NCBI GenBank assembly: GCA_023429785.1
Contig: JAEZDD010000004.1
Location: forward strand, 248,001 to 312,000
DNA: 64,000 nt
Reading direction: 5' to 3'
DNA from: Bacillota bacterium
Lineage (GTDB): Bacteria; Bacillota; Clostridia; Oscillospirales; Ruminococcaceae
This document shows positions 6,604 through 14,726 of this stretch, piece by piece (within the stretch, counting starts at the first letter, position 1; each line of letters opens with the position of its first letter). A program made the translations under genes and the position numbers. The notes under the pieces are model-generated. The model had not been told where the DNA came from, made no database searches, and was given only the letters and a program-made list of their open reading frames with translations.

Positions 6604-9327
6604 ATGGGTAGGAAAAAAATCTTGAAAATAATAAGTATTTTCACTTCCATGGCATTAGCGTTTACACTTGTATTCGGTTTTTCAGGGAGTGCATTTAAAG
6701 TAAGTGCAACAAGCGCGAAAATCACATTAGCCGGCCCAGACACAATTACATACGGCGACAGCCTGACTCTGACAGCAACAAACAACTTTTCAATAACAGA
6801 TGGCATCCTATGGTTATATGACAAAACTCTAGATGAATATGTTTCACATCAGGATTTTGAAACAAATGGGAAAGACACATTCACATTAAACGCAAATGAC
6901 TACAAAACAACAGGAAATCATGTGTATAGTGTTGAGCTATGGAATTTCACAGGCACAGTTAGACTTGCTCAATCAAATGCTAAGCCAGTGCAGATAAACA
7001 AAATGGTTCCAACTGTAACAGTGACACAGACCTCACCGGCTGGAAGAAGCGGCGTTTATAATGAGACTGAAGCTTTTCAGGCAACAGCAAGCTATAATGG
7101 CAAGGCAGTAGCCGGAACATTCACATGGAAGATTGACGGAGTTGATGTTAAGGATAATCACAATAACCTAATAACTGCTGCTTCAATTTCTTCAACTTTA
7201 GTGCCGGGCAATCATGCAATTATAGCAATCTTTGTGCCGGCAGCCAGCATAAACAGTCTTTATGAGGGTGGCTCAAACACATTGAATGTAGCGGTTAATA
7301 AGTATACACCAGTGATATCAGTGGCACCGGCTTCACAGACGAAGAGCTATAACGAAGCGGTTACATTTAATTATACTATTGACAGATTCAGTGGAGGAAC
7401 AGTTGCATTGTTCAATGGAAATACAAAAATAAGTGCAGATAATGCTGCAAGTGCAACAGGAAGCTTCACAGTGAATGGTGGGGTTTTCTCAGCCGGTTCA
7501 TATGGTAACATTACTGTTAGATATGCTGCACCTGCCGGCTCTTTCTATAATAATAGCACGAGCAATGCAGTTGCATTAACGGTTAATAAGATTACTCCCA
7601 GCGTAATGATAACAAGAACACCGGCAGGCAACGTTATTTATGGGACACCTGTTTCACTAGACGCAGCAACAGCAGGCGTACCGGGTGCATTTTTATGGTC
7701 ATGGAACAGTGGAGCGAATACTCAGGCTGGCCATTTGTTAGGCTTCAGTTCACTTCCGGTTGGAATAAATTCCTTTAGAGTTGATTTCACGCCAACCGAT
7801 ACAACAAATTACAATTCTGCATTTAATACTGCAAGTGTAAATGTTGTCAAGGCTGATTTAGACCTTTCAAAAATTACATTGGTTCCGGGTTCAAAGGTTT
7901 ATGACGGAACAACAGCGGTAGCAGGCTTTATATTGTCCTATGAACCATCAGTTCCACAGGAGGTAAGAGATTATTTCAACAGCAATAAGGCAACAGCATT
8001 TAAGGTTGCATTCAACAGCTCAAATGCAAGCGCAGCACAGGGTGTTACTGTTAGCGATTTAGTTATTTCTGCTGACCTGCTTTCAAAGTATAATGTATCA
8101 CGTACATTTAAAACCGGGACAGCCGCTATCTATAAGAAATATATAACACCAATTCTGTCAGTTGATACAAAAGTCTATGACGGAACAACCTCAGCTACCC
8201 TTAACGTTACATTTGCACCAGGTGCAGTAGTAGGAACAGATGTAATCGGAGCAACAGCAACAGGTTTCTTTGCAACTGCTTCAGCCGGAACAGCAAAGCC
8301 CATTATAGTTAGCAGCATTAACTTTGCAAATAATAACTATGCAATTAATATGTTCCAGCTTCCTGTCGGTGTAATTACACCAAAGCCGGTTACTCCAACG
8401 GTTATTGTTGCTTCAAAATATTATGACGGAACAACAACAGCTCAGTTTGGAACATCATTCGCGGCCGGAGATATCATTTCAGGCGATGCAGTGACTGTGA
8501 CAGCAACAGGAACATTTTTGACGGCTACTGCCGGAATTCAAAAGGATATGGACAATATGTCAGTATCTCTAAACAACAGCAACTACGTTCTGAACGGTTA
8601 TTCACTAATAAAGGGCGATATCAATAAGGTTTTAATAACACCGGCTTTCACAGTATCACCAAAAACCTATGACGGGAAAACTGCAGCAGCAGTAGCAGTA
8701 ACTTTCACAGGGGCTGTTAATAGTGAAAATCCAACAGCGACAGCAACCGGTGAATTCGACACTGCATTAGCCGGAACAGCTAAGGATGTAACCATCGGTA
8801 TCACTCTTGATACAGGCTGGGATACAAACTACTATTACAGTGGAATAACCTTCACAGCCAAGGGCGATATTACTCCTGCCATATTAACGCCAAAATACAA
8901 AGTCGAGTCAAAGGTATTTGACGGGAAGACTGACGCGAAAGTTTCAGTTTCTTTCGATGGAGCAATAACCGGCGAAACACCAACAGGTACAGCAACAGGT
9001 GTTTTCAAAACTCCGGAGGCCGGAGCAAATAAGCCTGTCGACGTTCTGACTGTTGTAATTGATTCAAAGTGGTCAACAAACTATAAGCTTCCGGATGTAT
9101 ATAGCAAGGCAGCAACAGGAACAATCACAGAAGCTCCGGTAATTGTTGTGAACCCGGCTCAAACTCCGCTTTCTCCGACAGCAACAGTTACACCGGCTAA
9201 AATACCGACAGCACAAAATCCAAAAACAAGCGATTCATCGCCGCTTCTAGGAATTTTCCTTCTGGTTATGTCAAGCGCAACTGTATTCGGATTTGCGCTA
9301 AAGGTTAATACTTCTAAAAAGAAATAA
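6604..9327 (+). CDS. cell-wall-anchored surface protein with YDG repeats
   Basis: A 907-residue secreted protein. Residues 1-35 are a signal peptide (basic MGRKK, hydrophobic core, cut near KVSA). Residues ~40-415 contain Ig-like/MBG-type beta domains. Residues ~420-860 hold five YDG-type repeats marked by VYDGTT, VYDGTT, YYDGTT, TYDGKT and VFDGKT, each followed by an ATATG.F-type strand. The C terminus has a Pro/Thr-rich stretch, an NPKTS sorting motif, a hydrophobic segment and a KKK tail, the layout of a sortase substrate. RBS AAGGAGG precedes the ATG. YDG repeats are found in bacterial adhesins; the ligand cannot be predicted. No sortase is nearby. The gene converges on the lysozyme gene and shares a terminator with it. 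Confidence 0.88.
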   Translation: MGRKKILKIISIFTSMALAFTLVFGFSGSAFKVSATSAKITLAGPDTITYGDSLTLTATNNFSITDGILWLYDKTLDEYVSHQDFETNGKDTFTLNANDYKTTGNHVYSVELWNFTGTVRLAQSNAKPVQINKMVPTVTVTQTSPAGRSGVYNETEAFQATASYNGKAVAGTFTWKIDGVDVKDNHNNLITAASISSTLVPGNHAIIAIFVPAASINSLYEGGSNTLNVAVNKYTPVISVAPASQTKSYNEAVTFNYTIDRFSGGTVALFNGNTKISADNAASATGSFTVNGGVFSAGSYGNITVRYAAPAGSFYNNSTSNAVALTVNKITPSVMITRTPAGNVIYGTPVSLDAATAGVPGAFLWSWNSGANTQAGHLLGFSSLPVGINSFRVDFTPTDTTNYNSAFNTASVNVVKADLDLSKITLVPGSKVYDGTTAVAGFILSYEPSVPQEVRDYFNSNKATAFKVAFNSSNASAAQGVTVSDLVISADLLSKYNVSRTFKTGTAAIYKKYITPILSVDTKVYDGTTSATLNVTFAPGAVVGTDVIGATATGFFATASAGTAKPIIVSSINFANNNYAINMFQLPVGVITPKPVTPTVIVASKYYDGTTTAQFGTSFAAGDIISGDAVTVTATGTFLTATAGIQKDMDNMSVSLNNSNYVLNGYSLIKGDINKVLITPAFTVSPKTYDGKTAAAVAVTFTGAVNSENPTATATGEFDTALAGTAKDVTIGITLDTGWDTNYYYSGITFTAKGDITPAILTPKYKVESKVFDGKTDAKVSVSFDGAITGETPTGTATGVFKTPEAGANKPVDVLTVVIDSKWSTNYKLPDVYSKAATGTITEAPVIVVNPAQTPLSPTATVTPAKIPTAQNPKTSDSSPLLGIFLLVMSSATVFGFALKVNTSKKK

Positions 9328-9336
9328 CTAAAAATC

Positions 9337-9419
9337 AAACCCCCTTCTTATGTATCAAGCCCTAAAGTTAGTTAAAAAGGCTAACAAATAGGAGTCGATA
9401 CATTTTGAAGGGGGTTTTT
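9337..9419. terminator. bidirectional long-stem terminator between surface protein and lysozyme genes
   Basis: AAACCCCCTTC (9337-9347) pairs with GAAGGGGGTTT (9407-9417). The stem continues inward with TGTATC/GATACA and an internal GTTAG/CTAAC hairpin. T-runs on both strands serve both convergent genes. Confidence 0.85.
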
Positions 9420-9422
9420 GTG

Positions 9423-10214
9423 TTAGAGGACAGAAACAGCTGATTCGGCTACCCAGCCAAGTCCGCCAATCTGAACTCCGTATTTTCTGTTTGGAATATA
9501 CTGCTTAACAATAAAATTCCCGTTAACAGTGATTTTGTTTCCTATGCCCCAGCTTGAAGCATATACAGTTCCCTGATATTTAACAGTTGAACCCACGCCG
9601 ACTGAATGCGGGCCTAAATCATTGAGCTTTGCTTTAGCGATGATGGATGGATAATCGTTATAACAAATGTCCCCATCACAATTTCCAACACCGTCAACAG
9701 CGTCAAGTCCATATTGCCATATTCCATAAGTGCCAGCCCAAGTTGCCTTCGGCGTCCATTGTGCCAGCCAGATGTCATACGGCTTTAGCCTTTCATAATT
9801 CAACAAGTTTTCAAGCCAGTTTTTGTTCGAATAAATCATTGCATAATAACGCGCGCTTTCAATTCTTTCACAAAAAGCAATTGCAATGTCAGTCCGGATT
9901 TCCTTTGGAAGCGAAACAAGATTTGCATCCTCCACATCATAGCAGATTGGATAGGTTATCTTGTAAGGCTTAACTAAGCTGAGAACATTATCGGCTTCCT
10001 TAACTGCTTCCTCAACCGTTTTAGCCAGAGCATAAACATAAACTCCAACATTAAGTCCCTGTGCGAGAGCACCGGTAATGTTATCTTTAAACCGTTGGTC
10101 AGTTGTCTGTCCATAACTTGCCCTGATGATAACAAAAGATATACCGCTAGCCTTGACCTTGGTCCAGTCAATTGATGTCTGCCATTTTGAAACGTCAATA
10201 CCTCTGAATGCCAT
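9423..10214 (-). CDS. GH25 lysozyme (endolysin-like) with C-terminal SH3-like domain
   Basis: A 263-residue glycoside hydrolase family 25 muramidase. The N-terminal barrel (about 1-190) has GIDVSKWQ (catalytic Asp near the start), the YDVED acidic motif around 92-96 and the WQYG strand near 175. A linker leads to a ~60-residue SH3-like cell-wall-binding domain (about 205-260). There is no signal peptide, so export would depend on a holin, and the gene directly upstream, 1 nt away, encodes one. Together they look like a phage lysis cassette, but no capsid, tail or integrase genes flank them. It should cleave the MurNAc-GlcNAc backbone of peptidoglycan. Confidence 0.92.
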   Translation of the reverse strand: MAFRGIDVSKWQTSIDWTKVKASGISFVIIRASYGQTTDQRFKDNITGALAQGLNVGVYVYALAKTVEEAVKEADNVLSLVKPYKITYPICYDVEDANLVSLPKEIRTDIAIAFCERIESARYYAMIYSNKNWLENLLNYERLKPYDIWLAQWTPKATWAGTYGIWQYGLDAVDGVGNCDGDICYNDYPSIIAKAKLNDLGPHSVGVGSTVKYQGTVYASSWGIGNKITVNGNFIVKQYIPNRKYGVQIGGLGWVAESAVSVL

Positions 10215-10215
10215 A

Positions 10216-10629
10216 CTATTTTTCCTCCTTGTCTTCTCCGTCGTTATCCATATTTAGCTGCTTTAAAACGCCCTTTAGTTTATTCGGTAATGGAAGACCG
10301 AGCTGCCCTGCATTTTCAATAATTGAAATACCTTCGTTTGCCATATAAAAGAATATAGTGGCGGTTCTGAAGGTTGTGCCTTGCTTTATTACAAAGATGT
10401 CGACGATATTAGCGACACCGACCAAAGCGAAAATCAGCACTTTTTTGCTGATTCCTTTAAATCCGCATTCGCTGCAGAGCGACTTGGTTGCGACAGCAAC
10501 CAAAAATCCAGTAACATAATCAATAACAACGAATGCCAATAATGCATAAAGCAATCCGTCTAATCCCCCAAATATAAAACCAAAAACCGCGCCGAAAGCA
10601 GCGGAAATAGTTTCAAAAAATCTAGTCAT
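10216..10629 (-). CDS. phage-type holin (toxin-secretion/phage-lysis holin family)
   Basis: A 137-residue small membrane protein of the TcdE-like holin_4 family. Several hydrophobic segments lie between about 8 and 95, including the family-typical DYVTGFLVAV and a later GISIIENAGQLGLPLPN segment, with a charged C terminus (DGEDKEEK). The ATG at 10629 is preferred over an upstream TTG because AGGGGTG lies just before it. The stop is 1 nt from the lysozyme start, so the two are co-translated. Role: forms membrane lesions that let the signal-less lysozyme reach the wall, in lysis or in toxin- or bacteriocin-like release. Confidence 0.87.
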   Translation of the reverse strand: MTRFFETISAAFGAVFGFIFGGLDGLLYALLAFVVIDYVTGFLVAVATKSLCSECGFKGISKKVLIFALVGVANIVDIFVIKQGTTFRTATIFFYMANEGISIIENAGQLGLPLPNKLKGVLKQLNMDNDGEDKEEK

Positions 10630-10678
10630 TTTTTCACCCCTTATTTTAACTTTCAATAATAATCAAAAGTAAATTAAG

Positions 10679-10700
10679 ATTTGCACAATAACGTGCAAAT
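10679..10700. promoter_or_regulatory. perfect inverted repeat upstream of holin-lysozyme pair
   Basis: ATTTGCAC, AATAAC, GTGCAAAT: 8-bp perfect arms with a 6-bp centre, 50 bp upstream of the holin start. A candidate operator controlling the lysis pair. Confidence 0.5.
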
Positions 10701-10922
10701 AAAAAAATTAATTATATGGGGAGAATATAAAATAATAACTCGCTCTATTAGTCGAGTATAGTACATTATATGCAATATTGAAAAATGTGGGAATGTGTTG
10801 TAAAATATAAAGGAAAATAATTAAATGAAGATATGATATGAATATTTATCATGTTGCAATTTTCAAAAAAAAGCTTGAGAAAAGATTGAAATAACATCAT
10901 GAAATTTTTGAATAAGCAAAAC

Positions 10923-10954
10923 AAAAAAGAGCATGGGGAAGCCCCAAGCTCTTT
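10923..10954 (-). terminator. terminator of ilvE
   Basis: A GC-rich hairpin (AAAGAGC...GGGG/CCCC...GCTCTTT) with a T-run on the minus strand, just after the ilvE stop. Confidence 0.9.
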
Positions 10955-10968
10955 AAATATAATTCAAG

Positions 10969-12039
10969 CTATTTAATTTTAACAATCCAGTTGAAGGTAT
11001 CTTCAAGCTTGCCAAACTGAATTCCTGTGAGAGTGTCATAAAGCCTCTGTGAAATTTCTCCGATTTTGTTATCGTTGATTTCCATCACCAAATCGCCCCA
11101 TTTAAGATGCCCGACAGGTGAAACAACAGCGGCAGTCCCGGTTCCGAAAACCTCCTTCAGCTCACCGGACTTATAAGCCTCGGCAATCTCGTCAATCGAG
11201 ATTTTTCTTTCTGAAACCTTTAGTCCCCATGATTCACACATTTCAATAACGGATTTTCTGGTAATCCCCGCGAGAATTGAGCCTTGAAGAACGGGTGTAA
11301 CAATCTCGTCGCCGATAACGAAGAAAATATTCATAGCGCCAACTTCTTCAATGTATTTTCTTTCAACGCCGTCAAGCCATAAAACCTGAGAATAATTCTG
11401 TTCATGTGCCTCATGCTGACCGATTAAAGAAGCCGCATAGTTACCGCCGGTTTTGGTGAAGCCCATTCCGCCCTTAACCGCACGAACATAATTTTGCTCA
11501 ACATATATGCTGACAGGGTTTAATCCGGTTGAATAATAAGCCCCAGATGGTGAAAGAATTATCATGAACAGGTATTGCTCACCGGCACGAACACCCAAAA
11601 ACGGGTCAACAGCGATGATGAACGGTCTGATATAAAGTGAAGTATCCTTCTCGTGAGGAACCCACTCAGCTTCGATTTTAATAAGCTCCTTTAATGCCTC
11701 AACAGCGAAATCAACGTCAATTTGAGGGATAACAAGCCGCTCGTTTGAAACATTAAGTCTCTTGAAGTTTTCTTCCGGTCTGAAAAGCTGAATTTCTCCG
11801 CTTTCAGTGCGATAAGCTTTCAGCCCCTCAAAAACCTCCTGCCCATAGTGAAGACACATAGTGGCAGGGTCCATCGGAATAGGTCCATAAGGGACAATTC
11901 TGGCGTCATGCCATCCTAAAGCTGTATCATAATTCATAATGAACATATGGTCAGTAAATATTTTTCCAAAACCAAGCTTTGACTCATCCGTTGGCTTTTC
12001 TTTTGGGGTTTTTGTTAGCTCTATTTTAATATTAGCCAT
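10969..12039 (-). CDS. ilvE: branched-chain amino acid aminotransferase
   Basis: A 356-residue class-IV PLP aminotransferase of the longer, BCAT-like branch. Landmarks are LHYGQEVFEGLKAYR, RPFIIAVDPFLGV, the PLP-lysine segment FTKTGGNYAASL, QVLWLDGVERKYIEEVGAMN and the C-terminal FGTGTAAVVSPVG. It transfers amino groups between Val, Leu or Ile and 2-oxoglutarate. The ATG at 12039 follows GAAGGAAA; an upstream in-frame TTG at 12057 lies in that ribosome-binding site. A single-gene unit with its own promoter (12075-12103) and terminator. Confidence 0.96.
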   Translation of the reverse strand: MANIKIELTKTPKEKPTDESKLGFGKIFTDHMFIMNYDTALGWHDARIVPYGPIPMDPATMCLHYGQEVFEGLKAYRTESGEIQLFRPEENFKRLNVSNERLVIPQIDVDFAVEALKELIKIEAEWVPHEKDTSLYIRPFIIAVDPFLGVRAGEQYLFMIILSPSGAYYSTGLNPVSIYVEQNYVRAVKGGMGFTKTGGNYAASLIGQHEAHEQNYSQVLWLDGVERKYIEEVGAMNIFFVIGDEIVTPVLQGSILAGITRKSVIEMCESWGLKVSERKISIDEIAEAYKSGELKEVFGTGTAAVVSPVGHLKWGDLVMEINDNKIGEISQRLYDTLTGIQFGKLEDTFNWIVKIK

Positions 12040-12074
12040 ATATTTTCCTTCTTTCAAAATTTTTGTTAATAAAT

Positions 12075-12103
12075 ATTATAGCAAAAAACCGTATTCAGTA
12101 CAA
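12075..12103 (-). promoter_or_regulatory. promoter of ilvE
   Basis: Minus strand: TTGTAC, 17-nt spacer, TATAAT. Confidence 0.75.
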
Positions 12104-12161
12104 CGATATAATTCACAAAATAGTATATTTTTACAAATAATATTAAGTCAACATTGCACAA

Positions 12162-12839
12162 TTACATCGCCTTAATCATATCAAGAACAACGTCGGCATT
12201 GCGTTTCGCTGCGATTAGTCCGAACTCGTCAAAGGACATTTCACCCTCATCGTCCGCATTGTCAGAAATACAGCGGATTGTCGCAAAAGGCATACCGTTT
12301 CTGAAACAGCAATGTCCGATTGAAGCACTCTCCATATCGACGGCGTGAGGGGTGAAGTCGTCAATTATCTTAGACTTGACGGTGCTGTCAGAAATGAACT
12401 GTTCGCCTGAAACAATTCTACCCTCAAAGAAGCTATAGCCATTCTTTTTGCAAGCATTTTTTGCTAGCTCAATGAGAGCCTTATCAGCCGGATATTTCCC
12501 GCAATGCGGAGGATAATCCTCAAGGAAGCGTGTAGTAACGTCATGGTGCATCACTTCATTGGCGATAACAATGTCGCATACCTTTACATCAACGTTCATC
12601 CCACCGGCTATACCAGTATTTATAATACAGTCAACGTCATATTTTTCGATTAGAATTTGAGTAGCGATAGCAGAGTTGACCTTAGCGACTCCACAGCAGA
12701 CGTTGACGACCTTTTTCCCGTCAAATTCATTGATATAAAATTCATAAGAAGCGTATTTTTCAATTTTGGCCTCGCCCAAATCATTTCTGATGTCAGCAAG
12801 CTCGGACGGCATTGCCCCGATTATCCCGATAGTTTTCAT
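12162..12839 (-). CDS. mtnN: 5'-methylthioadenosine/S-adenosylhomocysteine nucleosidase
   Basis: A 225-residue Pfs-type nucleosidase. It begins MKTIGIIGAMPSELADI, has the NTGIAGG loop, the MESASIGHC segment with the ribose-binding Met-Glu, and the C-terminal SDNADD containing the catalytic Asp. It hydrolyses MTA or SAH (and 5'-deoxyadenosine) to adenine plus the thiosugar, feeding SAM recycling. The ATG at 12839 is chosen by homology; GAAAGGA lies about 12 nt upstream, inside the structured leader described separately. No luxS or methionine gene is adjacent. Confidence 0.93.
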   Translation of the reverse strand: MKTIGIIGAMPSELADIRNDLGEAKIEKYASYEFYINEFDGKKVVNVCCGVAKVNSAIATQILIEKYDVDCIINTGIAGGMNVDVKVCDIVIANEVMHHDVTTRFLEDYPPHCGKYPADKALIELAKNACKKNGYSFFEGRIVSGEQFISDSTVKSKIIDDFTPHAVDMESASIGHCCFRNGMPFATIRCISDNADDEGEMSFDEFGLIAAKRNADVVLDMIKAM

Positions 12840-12966
12840 TTTTAAAACCATTCCTTTCAAACATAGGCGGAATGCTTTGTGCGTTTCGGCATTAGCCGGT
12901 TTTCGGTCGTGATGTTGACCGAAAAGCACAAAACTCAAAGTATGAAAATTTTATTTTTCATACTTT
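12840..12966 (-). promoter_or_regulatory. structured RNA leader, copy C (mtnN)
   Basis: Read on the minus strand: hairpin P0 (AAAGTATGAAAA / TTTTCATACTTT, 12937-12966), then a three-way-junction fold. P1 is TTTGTG/CACAAA. P2 is TTTTCGGTC/GACCGAAAA. P3 is CGGC/GCCG. The element ends in GAAAGGAATGG before the start codon. A CATTCC stretch after P1 can pair with GGAATG and so could hide the ribosome-binding site. The same fold occurs at 17325-17442 and 52539-52657 with compensatory changes in P0 and P3. I cannot match it to a known riboswitch. Confidence 0.7.
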
Positions 12967-12990
12967 ATCCTCTCGTATTAAGATAATAAT

Positions 12991-13019
12991 ATAATACCAT
13001 TTTTTAAAAAGCTTGTAAA
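12991..13019 (-). promoter_or_regulatory. promoter of mtnN leader transcript
   Basis: Minus strand: TTTACA, 17-nt spacer, TATTAT. The expected transcript start is near 12984, just upstream of the structured leader. Confidence 0.65.
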
Positions 13020-13026
13020 TATAAAT

Positions 13027-13986
13027 TTAGCTTGGTGTGACCTGAGATTTATTTTCTGAAACGCCATGGGCACTCATCTGCTGCTGGTGTTCAGTATAGG
13101 TGGCGGAGTAATAAAAAGCGCCGCTGCTGTCAGAGAAAAAATAAAAATATTTTGTGCTGGCAGGATTACAAGCAGCCTTAATTGCATTAATACTGGGATT
13201 ACAAATAGGAGTTGAAGGCAAGCCGCTGCACTTATATGTATTAATCAGCGAGTTGTATTGATTTTTATCGCCGGTATAAAAGCTATTGTCCTGAATGCAA
13301 CCGGTAACATATTTTATGGTTGAGTCGCATTGAAGCTTATAGCCCTTGCCAAGACGATTATAAATAACAGAAGCGACATTAGCATACTCGGCCGGGGTGC
13401 TTTCCTTTTGAAGTATTGAGGCAACAATAATAACATCATCAATTGAACGTCCTGTTTTATTGTTGCTCGAAATATATGAAATCACTGATTTTTCATTCTG
13501 CTGCAACAGCTTGCCGAGGACATTTTCAGGCTTTTCATTTTTATAAAATTGATATGTGCTGGCGAAAAGATATCCCTCGAGCCTGAAAGGCCTGCTTGAT
13601 GTATTAACTTGATTTTTCCCGACAGGTGAGGATTGAAACGGATATGTATTAATAATGTTGTATAGCGATTGCTGAGAACAAACTCCTGCCTGCTCCATTG
13701 CTTGTGCAATTCTGGCGAAGGTATAGCCCTCTGGTATTGTTACGCTGACAGGTGCCGGGGTTGTTGTGGTAATTTTTGCAGTAGTGGTGGTTTTTGGTGC
13801 AGTTGTTGTTGCTCCACTCGGCTTTGAAGTCGTCCCCGTGTCTGTTGTTGCCACGTCAGAAGTGCTGAGGTCAGCAGTTGAATAATATGAGTCTGAACTA
13901 TCCGACGAGGACAATATATTTTTTTCACCGCAAGCAGCAAATAATAAGCAACAAATAATTGTGCAAATTAAAAGAATTTTTCTCAT
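13027..13986 (-). CDS. mltG: endolytic transglycosylase MltG-like lipoprotein
   Basis: A 319-residue YceG/MltG-family protein. The N-terminal signal ends in a lipobox (FAACG, C19). A Ser/Thr-rich linker with TTT repeats spans about 25-80. A LysM-like start (SVTIPEGYTFARIAQAM) is followed by the YceG catalytic region with IIVASILQKES (catalytic Glu), VIYNRLGKGYKLQCDSTI and CSGLPSTPICNPS. It should cut nascent glycan strands at the membrane. A lipid anchor instead of the usual transmembrane helix is a variation. It stands alone, reading toward mtnN. Confidence 0.9.
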   Translation of the reverse strand: MRKILLICTIICCLLFAACGEKNILSSSDSSDSYYSTADLSTSDVATTDTGTTSKPSGATTTAPKTTTTAKITTTTPAPVSVTIPEGYTFARIAQAMEQAGVCSQQSLYNIINTYPFQSSPVGKNQVNTSSRPFRLEGYLFASTYQFYKNEKPENVLGKLLQQNEKSVISYISSNNKTGRSIDDVIIVASILQKESTPAEYANVASVIYNRLGKGYKLQCDSTIKYVTGCIQDNSFYTGDKNQYNSLINTYKCSGLPSTPICNPSINAIKAACNPASTKYFYFFSDSSGAFYYSATYTEHQQQMSAHGVSENKSQVTPS

Positions 13987-14054
13987 AATATACCCTCTTT
14001 CTATAAAATATTATAACCCCATATTGTGAAATTGTAAATGAAAAAATAAATGTA

Positions 14055-14083
14055 TTGACAAAATATATATATTTTAGTACAAT
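14055..14083 (+). promoter_or_regulatory. promoter of rnpB
   Basis: TTGACA, 17-nt spacer, TACAAT; expected start near 14090 at the RNA 5' end. Confidence 0.88.
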
Positions 14084-14089
14084 ACTTAA

Positions 14090-14496
14090 TGCGAGTAAGC
14101 TATACGATAGCATGTTCGTTTAAGAACATGAGGAAAGTCCGAGCATCACAGAGCAAAATAGCTGCTAACGGCAGCCGAGGGCGACCTTAGGGCCAGTGCA
14201 ACAGAGATATACCGCCTGTTAGAAGTTAGAAGTTAGAAGTTAGATTTACTAACACCTTTTCTAATAACAGTTTTCTAGCTACTATATGGGTAAGGGTGGA
14301 AAGGCGAGGCAAGAGCTCACCAGAGTATGCGAGAGCATACTGCTATGTAAACCCTATTTGATGCAACACCGATTGGAACACTCAAGTTAATGGCTGCTCG
14401 TCAGACTTGATGTTTAAGGTGGCTTGAGGGTTACGGCGACGTAACTCCTAGATAGATTATCGTACACGACAAAACTCGGCTTATCGGCTTAGTCGT
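14090..14496 (+). ncRNA. rnpB: RNase P RNA
   Basis: The catalytic RNA that matures tRNA 5' ends. Conserved core pieces are in order: GAGGAAAGTCCGAGC, AGTGCAACAGAGATA with CCGCC, GGTAAGGGTGGAAAGGCGA, AGAGCTCACC, TATGTAAACCC, GGCTTGAGGGTTACGGCGAC, and the 3' CCTAGATAGAT and ACTCGGCTTATCG. The P1 helix forms between CGAGTAAGC at the 5' end and GCTTAGTCG at 14487-14495. The helix after CCGCC carries three and a half copies of a 7-nt direct repeat (14218-14244). Confidence 0.97.
14218..14244 (+). repeat. 7-bp tandem repeat inside rnpB
   Basis: GTTAGAA three times, then GTTAGAT. It lies in the peripheral helix between the conserved CCGCC and GGTAAGGGTG blocks (P12 region), where length variation is tolerated. 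Confidence 0.9.
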
Positions 14497-14500
14497 ATAT

Positions 14501-14534
14501 AAACCTCTCATCGTCAATGTCGGTGAGGGGTTTT
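14501..14534 (+). terminator. terminator of rnpB
   Basis: AAACCTCTCA ... TGAGGGGTTTT hairpin with T-run, directly after the RNA. Confidence 0.88.
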
Positions 14535-14672
14535 CTATTTAAAAAATATGATATCAAAGTATCAGCCGCCGTTATTAGCTATAAAAAATGTCAACAATAT
14601 AATAGCTTTTATAAACATACTCAGAAAAAACACTTAAAATTTGGCGTTTTATCATAAAGCTATCACAAAACA

Positions 14673-14681
14673 TGGTATAAT
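14673..14681 (+). promoter_or_regulatory. extended -10 promoter of htrA-like gene
   Basis: TGGTATAAT (TGn-TATAAT), about 45 bp before the chosen start. Confidence 0.6.
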
Positions 14682-14726
14682 AAAGATATGGCAAAAACAC
14701 AAAGCACACGGAAGGGAGAAATAACA

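Larger units (their letters stand above)
10630..10968. other. intergenic region between holin and ilvE
   Basis: About 340 bp, AT-rich, no gene. It contains the inverted repeat at 10679-10700, an imperfect ACTCG/CGAGT repeat near 10740-10757 and the ilvE terminator at 10923-10954. The rest shows nothing recognisable. Confidence 0.6.

Noticed and set aside
9423..10629. Possible prophage
   Set aside because: Only holin and lysozyme are present; no integrase, terminase, capsid or tail genes nearby.
14218..14244. Repeat array considered as CRISPR-like
   Set aside because: Units of 7 bp inside rnpB without spacers; a short tandem repeat.
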